Assembly (NCBI GenBank): GCA_011046415.1
Contig: DSAP01000075.1
Location: 1 to 46,828, forward strand
DNA from: a bacterium
GTDB taxonomy: Bacteria; Zhuqueibacterota; QNDG01; JABMRT01
Direction of reading: 5' to 3'
DNA: 46,828 bases
Of this stretch, positions 40,493-46,828 are shown in pieces (position 1 is the stretch's first letter; each line of letters starts with the position of its first letter). The notes beneath the pieces are model-generated. The model was not told the origin of the DNA, searched no databases, and was given only the letters and a program-made list of their open reading frames with translations. The position numbers and the translations under genes were made by a program.

Positions 40493-41950
40493 ATGGTTCG
40501 GGAAAAGGAAGCCTTCCTCATCCGCTTGATGAAAGTCAGTGACATGATCATCGTCGGCGGGGCTTTCATCGCCGCTTATTTTGTGACCGTGTGGATCAAA
40601 GATTACCTCGATCTGGGGGGGCTGGCGTTTGCCTCCTCCTTTTCTTTCACAGGGGCCGTCGGTTTCATGAGACAGCATCTCGTTTTGGTCCTGGTCACGA
40701 TTCCGACATGGATCGGCCTGATGTCGCTCGATGGCGTGTATCTCAATTTCCGGACGAAACTGTTTATCGAAACCGGATTCCGGGTTCTGCGAACCGGATT
40801 GGTTTCCATGCTGGCCCTCGGCAGTGTGGTCTTTCTGCTTAAAATGGATTTGACCAGCCGTCTTTATGTGGGGATTTTCGCACTGATCGCCTTCGGAGGG
40901 CTGGTCGTCGAGAAAGCCTTCTGGAAGAAATTCCTGGACTATTCATACCGTCAGGGATACAACCTCGTCAATATCCTGATCGTCGGTTCCGGGCGGCGCG
41001 CCCAGGATTTTATCGAACTGGTCAACGCACACGGCAACTGGGGATTGCGTATTGTCGGACTTGTGGATGACGATCCGAAATTGCTCGGAAAGCGTGTGAT
41101 GAATTATGAAATCATCGGCCGGATTCGGGACATTCCCCGGATTATACGCGAAGGGGTGATCGACCGGGTCATTTTTGTGGTGCCGCGTCTCTGGCTCGAC
41201 CGGATCGAGCCGGCGATTGAACATTGCGAACGCGAGGGCATCAACTCAGAAGTCTGCGTGGACCTTTTCGAACCCAAGCTGGCCCAACTCGTCCCTTCCA
41301 ATTTTGCGGGAATCCCGCTGATCGCTTTTCGAACGTCCTCCGCGAAAGAATGGCAGCTTTTTGTCAAGCGGATGATGGACATCATCCTGAGTCTGTTCGC
41401 ATTCCTTGTTTTTTCTCCGGCACTCATTTTCGCCATGATCGGCATCAAGGCGACCTCGCGGGGTCCCATTTTCTTCAGACAGGTGCGAAGCGGGAAAAAC
41501 GGACGAAAATTCACGCTTTACAAATTCCGCTCGATGGTGGTGGGCGCGGAAATCCGGAGAAAGGCGCTTGAACGGCGCAATGAGATGAACGGACCGGCCT
41601 TTAAAATGCGCAGGGATCCCCGTGTGACGCGGTTCGGACGGTTCATGAGAAAATTTTCCATCGACGAACTCCCGCAATTTTTTAATGTCCTGAAAGGGGA
41701 CATGAGTCTGGTGGGTCCGAGGCCCGCGATCCCCGCGGAAGTCGATCTGTATGAGTCCTGGCAGCGCCGACGTCTTTCCATGAAGCCCGGCATCACCTGT
41801 ATCTGGCAGGTGAGCGGCCGTAACCGGATTGATTTTGACCGGTGGATGGAAATGGATCTGCAGTATATCGATCATTTTTCAATCTGGCTGGATCTGAAAC
41901 TGTTGTTCCGCACCATATTTGTCGTGCTCACAGGCTACGGCGCATCGTGA
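40493..41950 (+). CDS. Undecaprenyl-phosphate sugar phosphotransferase (WbaP-like)
   Basis: A 485-residue membrane protein of the polyisoprenyl-phosphate hexose-1-P transferase family. Several N-terminal helices are followed by a CoA-binding-3-like Rossmann region (VGSGRRAQDF). The catalytic C-terminal domain has FRQVRSGKNGRKFTLYKFRSM, FSIDELPQFFNVLKGDMSLVGPRPA with the Asp-Glu pair, and KPGITCIWQVSGR. It starts polymer assembly by moving sugar phosphate to undecaprenyl phosphate. It is therefore the intact counterpart of the degenerate module at 6150-8219. ATG 40493 immediately follows the epimerase TAA. UDP-glucose or UDP-galactose is the likely donor, not proven. Confidence 0.93.
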   Translation: MVREKEAFLIRLMKVSDMIIVGGAFIAAYFVTVWIKDYLDLGGLAFASSFSFTGAVGFMRQHLVLVLVTIPTWIGLMSLDGVYLNFRTKLFIETGFRVLRTGLVSMLALGSVVFLLKMDLTSRLYVGIFALIAFGGLVVEKAFWKKFLDYSYRQGYNLVNILIVGSGRRAQDFIELVNAHGNWGLRIVGLVDDDPKLLGKRVMNYEIIGRIRDIPRIIREGVIDRVIFVVPRLWLDRIEPAIEHCEREGINSEVCVDLFEPKLAQLVPSNFAGIPLIAFRTSSAKEWQLFVKRMMDIILSLFAFLVFSPALIFAMIGIKATSRGPIFFRQVRSGKNGRKFTLYKFRSMVVGAEIRRKALERRNEMNGPAFKMRRDPRVTRFGRFMRKFSIDELPQFFNVLKGDMSLVGPRPAIPAEVDLYESWQRRRLSMKPGITCIWQVSGRNRIDFDRWMEMDLQYIDHFSIWLDLKLLFRTIFVVLTGYGAS

Positions 41951-41993
41951 ATAGCACCCTGATACCATCTTGGAATCACCGGAAGGAGACGTT

Positions 41994-43295
41994 ATGCATA
42001 TTGCCGTGATCGGCACCGGATATGTCGGACTCGTGACGGGTACTTGTTTTTCTGAATTCGGTGTGGACGTGACCTGCGTGGATTCGAATGCCGAGAAAAT
42101 ACAAATCCTCGAATCCGGGGGCGTGCCGATCTACGAGCCGGGACTGGACACCCTGATCGCAAAAAATGTCAGGGACGGACGGCTTTCTTTTTCCACCAAT
42201 CTTACGAAGGCGGTCGAGGGTGCTCTCGTAATCTTCATCGCCGTGGGAACACCGCCCAAACCAGACGGTTCCGCCGATATGCAATATGTCGATCGGGTGG
42301 CGACCGAGATTGCGCAATGCATGAACGGTTACAAAGTGATCGTCAATAAGAGCACGGTACCGGTCGGAACCGGGAAACGGATCAAGGGAATCATCCAAGA
42401 GCATCAGAAGAGCCCGGTTCGTTTCAGCATGGTCTCGAATCCCGAATTCCTGCGCGAGGGATCGGCCATCGAAGACTTCATGCGGCCTGACCGGGTGGTC
42501 ATCGGGGCGGAAGATTCCGAGGCGATCGCGATCATGCGCGATCTCTATGCACCGCTCTATCTGATCGAGACGCCCATCCTGAGCACGAATATCGAAACGG
42601 CCGAGCTGATCAAATACGCTTCCAACGCCTTTTTAGCCACGAAGATTTCCTTCATCAACGAGATCGCGGCGGTGTGCGACCGCGTCGGCGCGGACGTCCA
42701 CGATGTCGCCAAAGGCATGGGGCTCGACGGACGAATCGGACGCAAGTTCCTGCATCCCGGTCCCGGATACGGCGGTTCCTGCTTCCCCAAAGATACGTCG
42801 GCACTGCTCGATATCGCCCAAAAAGCCGGGTACGATTTCAAGATTGTCCAGTCCGTCATCGCGGTGAACGAACGGCAGCGCGAGGTCGGGTTCGAGAAAA
42901 TCCAAGCCCACGCCGGCGACCTGAAGGGGAAGACCGTCGGTGTGCTGGGTCTTTCTTTCAAACCCAACACCGACGACATGCGAGACGCGCCTTCCCGGAC
43001 GATCATCGAGAAACTCATCGAAGCCGGCGCCTCCGTCCAGGCATTCGATCCGGTTGCCATGGAGGAGGCGGGGAAGGTACTTCCCCGGATTACATACTGC
43101 GAAGACGCCTATGCGGTTGCGGCCGGCGCAGATGTCCTGGTCTTCATGACCGAATGGAATCAGTTCCGGAATCTCAACCTCGAGAAGATCCGGAAGGTCA
43201 TGCGGACGCCCCGAATCGCGGATCTTAGAAATATTTACGACCCTGGAAAAATGCGCAAGCTGGGATTCGAGTATACCTGTATCGGGCGGGCATAA
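41994..43295 (+). CDS. ugd: UDP-glucose 6-dehydrogenase
   Basis: A 433-residue enzyme that oxidises UDP-glucose to UDP-glucuronate with 2 NAD. The N-terminal Rossmann motif is GTGYVGLVTG. The catalytic cysteine is in GPGYGGSCFPKDTSAL, and the conserved NPEFLREGSAIEDFMRPDRVVIG, LIKYASNAFLATKISFINE and VLGLSFKPNTDDMRDAPS blocks are present. ATG 41994 follows GGAAGGAG at 41981-41988; the in-frame start at 41970 precedes the ribosome-binding site and is not used. In this locus UDP-glucuronate is the probable substrate of the epimerase upstream. It is a key source of uronic acid in the predicted polymer. Confidence 0.95.
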   Translation: MHIAVIGTGYVGLVTGTCFSEFGVDVTCVDSNAEKIQILESGGVPIYEPGLDTLIAKNVRDGRLSFSTNLTKAVEGALVIFIAVGTPPKPDGSADMQYVDRVATEIAQCMNGYKVIVNKSTVPVGTGKRIKGIIQEHQKSPVRFSMVSNPEFLREGSAIEDFMRPDRVVIGAEDSEAIAIMRDLYAPLYLIETPILSTNIETAELIKYASNAFLATKISFINEIAAVCDRVGADVHDVAKGMGLDGRIGRKFLHPGPGYGGSCFPKDTSALLDIAQKAGYDFKIVQSVIAVNERQREVGFEKIQAHAGDLKGKTVGVLGLSFKPNTDDMRDAPSRTIIEKLIEAGASVQAFDPVAMEEAGKVLPRITYCEDAYAVAAGADVLVFMTEWNQFRNLNLEKIRKVMRTPRIADLRNIYDPGKMRKLGFEYTCIGRA

Positions 43296-43484
43296 AGATT
43301 TGAAATGGTCTCAGGAAAGAATCCGACGACCAGTGGAATGATGTGTTTTATGGGAAGGGTTGTCGAGACAGGCGGCATGGGCAGAGCGTCCGCGAATGGA
43401 AATCCGGGTCATGCCATCCGGATTTTCGATTTGCCTTTCAGAGGAGAGAGAATTGACAGACATCAGACATCGGCCAGGAATCCC

Positions 43485-44663
43485 ATGCATATTTTGATGG
43501 TGGCGCCCGAGCCGATATTCGAGCCGAGGGGGACGCCGTTCAGTGTGGTCGGGCGTCTGAAGGCGTTGTCCGACATGGGACATATGGTGGATCTCGCGAC
43601 CTATCCGCTGGGAGGGGATGTGACCTTCCCCGGCCTGCGGGTTTTCCGGACGCCTCCGATCCCCGGTATCCGGAAGATCAAGATCGGGCCTTCGGCGGCC
43701 AAGCTGCCCCTGGATTTCTGTCTGATGATCCTGACCCTGATCCGCCTGATCCGCCGGCGGTACGACCTGATCCACACCCATGAGGAGGCCGGGTTCTGGG
43801 GCACGGTGTTCTCGCGCTGTTTCGGCATCCCCCATGTGTATGACATGCATTCGAGCCTGCCCCAGCAGCTGCGCAATTTCGAATTCTCGAAATCCGTATG
43901 GCTCCATCGTCTCTTCGTGAGCATCGAGCGCTGGATGCTCAAGTATGCGAGTGCCGTGATCACAATCTGTCCCGACCTTTACGATCAGGTCAAACGCCAG
44001 TCTCCGGACCGGGGATCCGTGCTGATCGAGAACGTGATCGATTACGCCGAGGTGTTCGGCGCTGTCTGCGATCCCGGACAGATTCAAAACCGGCATGCGC
44101 TCCGGGGCAAATGCGTGGCGCTCTACACCGGCACGTTCGAACCCTATCAGGGGCTGGATCTCCTGATCCAAAGCGCGGAAATCGTCCTCCGGAAGCATCC
44201 GGAGGTTCTCTTCCTCCTCGTCGGCGGGCACCCGGATCAGGTCCGGCAGTATGAGGCCTCCGTCCGCAGCAGGAAAATCGAGAAACAAGTCGTCTTGACC
44301 GGCCAGGTTCCCCCGCATGAGATTCCCGCCTATATGGCATGCTCTCATCTCCTGCTATCCCCGCGGATTTCCGGGACGAACACCCCGCTGAAGATATACA
44401 GCTATCTGAGATCCGGCATCCCCGTCGTCGCCACGCGGATTCTCACGCACACGCAGGTGCTTGACGATTCCGTCGCCGAACTCACCGATCCGACGCCTTC
44501 GGCGTTTGCGGCCGGCATGCTCCGAGTCCTCGAAGATCCCGCCCATGCGAAGCGGCTGACACGGAACGCGGCCGCCCTGTCCGAGCGTAAATACAGCACT
44601 GCGGTGTACCTGGAGAAATTTCGGAAAACACTCGCACTCGCCCTGGAGAGGGGCATTTCATAA
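43485..44663 (+). CDS. GT4-family glycosyltransferase
   Basis: A 392-residue GT-B fold transferase. The N-terminal MHILMVAPEPIFEPRGTPFSVVGRLKALSDMGH resembles the first Rossmann domain with its acceptor site. The C-terminal donor-binding domain has ALYTGTFEPYQGLDLLI, LVGGHPDQ and, in the place of the usual EX7E, SGTNTPLKIYSYLRSGIPVVATR. The latter lacks the first glutamate of EX7E, so the mechanism may differ slightly. It is predicted to extend the lipid-linked repeat unit. ATG 43485 begins the conserved N-terminus and follows AGGAA; upstream in-frame codons to 43305 are not conserved. The amidotransferase gene begins 50 bp after the stop. Confidence 0.88.
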   Translation: MHILMVAPEPIFEPRGTPFSVVGRLKALSDMGHMVDLATYPLGGDVTFPGLRVFRTPPIPGIRKIKIGPSAAKLPLDFCLMILTLIRLIRRRYDLIHTHEEAGFWGTVFSRCFGIPHVYDMHSSLPQQLRNFEFSKSVWLHRLFVSIERWMLKYASAVITICPDLYDQVKRQSPDRGSVLIENVIDYAEVFGAVCDPGQIQNRHALRGKCVALYTGTFEPYQGLDLLIQSAEIVLRKHPEVLFLLVGGHPDQVRQYEASVRSRKIEKQVVLTGQVPPHEIPAYMACSHLLLSPRISGTNTPLKIYSYLRSGIPVVATRILTHTQVLDDSVAELTDPTPSAFAAGMLRVLEDPAHAKRLTRNAAALSERKYSTAVYLEKFRKTLALALERGIS

Positions 44664-44713
44664 ATTAGGACTGAAACAGGAAATCCGAATTGTTGGATGA
44701 ATCAGGCTGAACC

Positions 44714-46600
44714 ATGTGCGGAATTTGCGGAATAGCATACAAGGATCCGGCGAGGGAGACGGATGTCCATGTCCTGAAGCCCATGTGCGACACCCTGCGT
44801 CACCGCGGTCCGGACGACGAGGGACAGATCGCGCTCGGACCCTGCGGACTGGGCATGCGGCGTCTTTCGATCATCGACCTGGCGACCGGTCATCAGCCGC
44901 TCTCCAACGAAGACGGAAGGTTCTGGATCGTGTTTAACGGCGAGATCTACAACTTCCAGTCACTCCGTCTCGAGCTCGAAGCGCTCGGCCATCACTTTCA
45001 GACACATACCGACACGGAGGTCATCGTCCACGGATACGAGGCGTGGGGCGACCGGGTCTGTGAACGCATGAACGGCATGTTCGCATTCGCGGTGTGGGAC
45101 ACGGAGAGGCGGCGTCTCTTCATGGCCCGCGACCGGCTCGGCATCAAACCGCTCTATTATTACGAGGACGCCGAGAAAATCGTGTTCGGCTCCGAACTCA
45201 AGGCCATCCTGAAGGCCCCGGACATTCAAAAAACCCTCGACCTGACGGCGCTCGGCCATTTTCTTACTTTTGAATATGTCCCCTCTCCCGGGTCGATTTT
45301 CAGGGAGATCCGGAAGCTCCCGCAGGGGCATACCCTGACCCTGGAGGACGGCCGAATCCGTGTCCGGCCGTACTGGCGGCTCGTGCCCCGGGAGATTCCG
45401 ATCACCGAGGCGGACGCCCGGGACCGGCTTAAAGAACTCGTCCGGGACGCGGTGCGGCTTCGCCTGATCGCGGACGTGCCTCTCGGCGCCTTCCTCTCCG
45501 GCGGCATCGACAGTTCGATCCTCGTCTCCCAGATGGCCGGGCTCATGGAGCGGCCGGTCCAGACATTCTCCGTCGGATTCAAGGAGTCGTCCTACAACGA
45601 ACTGCATTACGCGCGGGCCGTCGCCCGGGATTACGGCACCGACCATCACGAATTCGTCGTCGAGGCCGACGCCCTCGATCTGACCGAGAAGCTGGTCGGT
45701 TTTTTCGATGAACCTTTCGGGGATTTTTCGATTTTCCCCACCTATCTCGTTTCGAAAATGGCCCGCGATCATGTGACGGTCTGTCTGTCCGGCGACGGCG
45801 GGGATGAACTCTTCGCCGGGTATGACACGTACAAGGCGCATCGGTTCGACCGGTCCGTCTATCGCCGGATTCCCGCCTGGATGAGAAACGGAATCGTCCG
45901 TCCCCTGGCCGGGGCATTGCCGCCCACGGCCCAAAAGAAAGGGGTGGCCAACAGCATCAAGCGGTTCGTCGCGGGCGCGGCGCTGGATGAATCCCTGATG
46001 CACGCGCGATGGATGACCTTCCTCGATCCCTCCAACCGGAGCGCACTCTTCACGGACGATGTGCTTCGGACCCTTCGCACGGAGAATCCCTACCGTCCCA
46101 TTCTCGATGCGGTTCCCGGCGATGAAACCCTTGACGATGTCACGAGAACTGGCTATATTGATGTCAGGACCTATCTGGCCGACGATATCCTCGTCAAGGT
46201 CGACCGGATGTCCATGGCCGCATCGCTCGAGGCGCGGGTGCCCTATCTGGATCACCGGGTCGTGGAATTCGCCTTCAGCCTGCCCCCGCATCTGAAGATG
46301 AAGGGGTACCAAACCAAGCTGCTGCTGAACCGTACCTTCTGGGACCGGCTTCCATCCGAGGTCCGGAACCGGGACAAACAGGGATTCAGCATCCCTATCA
46401 AGAACTGGATCCGCGGCGCGCTCAAACCCATGATGTACGATCTGCTCGATCCGGCGCGGATCCGGGGGCAGGGTCTCTTCCGCGAAGGATTTGTCTCGCG
46501 GCTCATGGATGAACACGTCCGGGGACGCGAAAATCACAGCCATACGCTGTGGGCGTTGATGGTGTTTCAGAAATGGAGTGACCTTTACGGATCACGGTAA
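44714..46600 (+). CDS. AsnB-type glutamine-dependent amidotransferase (asparagine-synthetase family)
   Basis: 628 residues. The class II glutaminase domain begins with the catalytic Cys2 (MCGICGI) and carries RHRGPDDEG and NGEIYNF. The synthetase domain has the PP-loop SGGIDSS, with VCLSGDGGDELFAGYD and the late LEARVPYLDHRVVEFA. In genomes these proteins either make asparagine or, within polysaccharide loci, amidate uronic acids, as WbpS does in Pseudomonas aeruginosa O6. With Ugd and the uronate epimerase nearby, the second role is plausible here. The glpD-like gene follows 86 bp downstream. ATG 44714 is fixed by the need for Cys2. Confidence 0.9.
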   Translation: MCGICGIAYKDPARETDVHVLKPMCDTLRHRGPDDEGQIALGPCGLGMRRLSIIDLATGHQPLSNEDGRFWIVFNGEIYNFQSLRLELEALGHHFQTHTDTEVIVHGYEAWGDRVCERMNGMFAFAVWDTERRRLFMARDRLGIKPLYYYEDAEKIVFGSELKAILKAPDIQKTLDLTALGHFLTFEYVPSPGSIFREIRKLPQGHTLTLEDGRIRVRPYWRLVPREIPITEADARDRLKELVRDAVRLRLIADVPLGAFLSGGIDSSILVSQMAGLMERPVQTFSVGFKESSYNELHYARAVARDYGTDHHEFVVEADALDLTEKLVGFFDEPFGDFSIFPTYLVSKMARDHVTVCLSGDGGDELFAGYDTYKAHRFDRSVYRRIPAWMRNGIVRPLAGALPPTAQKKGVANSIKRFVAGAALDESLMHARWMTFLDPSNRSALFTDDVLRTLRTENPYRPILDAVPGDETLDDVTRTGYIDVRTYLADDILVKVDRMSMAASLEARVPYLDHRVVEFAFSLPPHLKMKGYQTKLLLNRTFWDRLPSEVRNRDKQGFSIPIKNWIRGALKPMMYDLLDPARIRGQGLFREGFVSRLMDEHVRGRENHSHTLWALMVFQKWSDLYGSR

Positions 46601-46686
46601 ATGGAACGCGGAGAAACGGGCGGAGGGGACAGTGATGGCCCTAAAGTCCAAAATCGATCAATCGGAACGGAAAAGCGTATCGGGTG

Positions 46687-46828
46687 ATGAAAAGAGAACT
46701 TGAAATATTCAAGAACCGAACCTTCGATGTGCTGATCGTCGGCGGCGGGATATACGGCGCGGCGGCGGCGCGCGAGGCGGCCTCCCGCGGTCTATCCACG
46801 GCATTGATCGAGCGGGGCGATTTCGGCG
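46687..46828 (+). CDS. FAD-dependent glycerol-3-phosphate dehydrogenase, N-terminal part
   Basis: The first 47 residues only; the gene runs off the end of the window. The N-terminus MKRELEIFKNRTFDVLIVGG leads into the FAD-binding GGGIYGAAAAREAASRGLSTALIERGDFG motif, characteristic of GlpD-type and related DAO oxidoreductases. GlpD oxidises sn-glycerol-3-phosphate to dihydroxyacetone phosphate with quinone as acceptor. With only the first FAD motif visible, other DAO-superfamily members are possible. The ATG at 46687 is preceded by a weak GGAAAAG. It is on the same strand as the exopolysaccharide genes but is probably unrelated. Confidence 0.75.
   Translation, partial: MKRELEIFKNRTFDVLIVGGGIYGAAAAREAASRGLSTALIERGDFG

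Noticed and set aside
44960-46543. Long minus-strand open frame (527 residues)
   Set aside because: Antisense to the asnB-like gene, whose motifs are intact; the product has no recognisable fold.
46635-46703. 22-codon frame with good ribosome-binding site before the glpD-like gene
   Set aside because: Too short and unconserved by eye to be a confident gene; could be a leader peptide but nothing supports it.

Overview
This is a 46.8 kb stretch of a high-GC bacterial chromosome. Nearly all genes lie on the + strand and are densely packed; there are no rRNA or tRNA genes and no prophage. The gene content points to a deep branch of the FCB (Fibrobacteres-Chlorobi-Bacteroidetes) superphylum or a related candidate phylum. 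Indicators are a DUF4837-like lipoprotein, a GWxTD-domain protein, a DUF5683-like protein, folK next to a deoxynucleoside kinase, and a glycosyltransferase fused to a sugar-transferase-like module. The assignment is an inference; no marker gene fixes it.

Layout. 1-3700: end of a TPR protein, a GT2 glycosyltransferase, a flippase-like membrane protein and a DUF4837-like lipoprotein. 3701-4813: a REP-associated transposase (RAYT) with three copies of its palindrome. 4814-11041: purE, a Dpm1-like GT2, a GT2/sugar-transferase fusion, accA, a ybgC-type thioesterase, a Trm112-like zinc ribbon protein and aroC. 11195-12604 (minus strand): an orphan two-PAS histidine kinase. 12877-16598: nitroreductase, Nudix hydrolase, folK, deoxynucleoside kinase, small membrane protein, ridA, DUF5683-like protein. 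16646-18363: an AT-rich, probably acquired restriction-modification remnant. 18459-20471: a coupled HD / YfiM-like / PHP trio. 20650-25577: purF, then a UbiA prenyltransferase, a 2[4Fe-4S] ferredoxin, a geranylgeranyl-reductase-family flavoprotein and a CDP-alcohol phosphatidyltransferase. 25662-32942: ftsY, rimO, GWxTD protein, purN, purH, lgt. 33021-36154: TPR lipoprotein, glgA and a STAS protein ending in a strong terminator. 36286-46600: an exopolysaccharide locus (export protein, tyrosine kinase/co-polymerase, nucleotide-sugar epimerase, phosphoglycosyl transferase, UDP-glucose dehydrogenase, GT4, AsnB-type amidotransferase). The window ends inside a glpD-like gene.

How the genes fit together. 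The exopolysaccharide locus has its own initiating transferase and export apparatus, and its Ugd, epimerase and amidotransferase suggest a uronic-acid, possibly amidated, polymer. The purine genes purE, purF, purN and purH are dispersed, not in one operon. The UbiA, ferredoxin, GGR-like and CDP-alcohol transferase genes look like part of an isoprenoid (archaeal-type) lipid pathway carried by a bacterium.

The most unusual non-coding signal is a set of intergenic stretches written in 7-bp periods, both perfect and degenerate. They abut several genes (ferredoxin, pgsA-like, rimO, purN, lgt and others); one contains the apparent rimO start codon and another sits just before purN.
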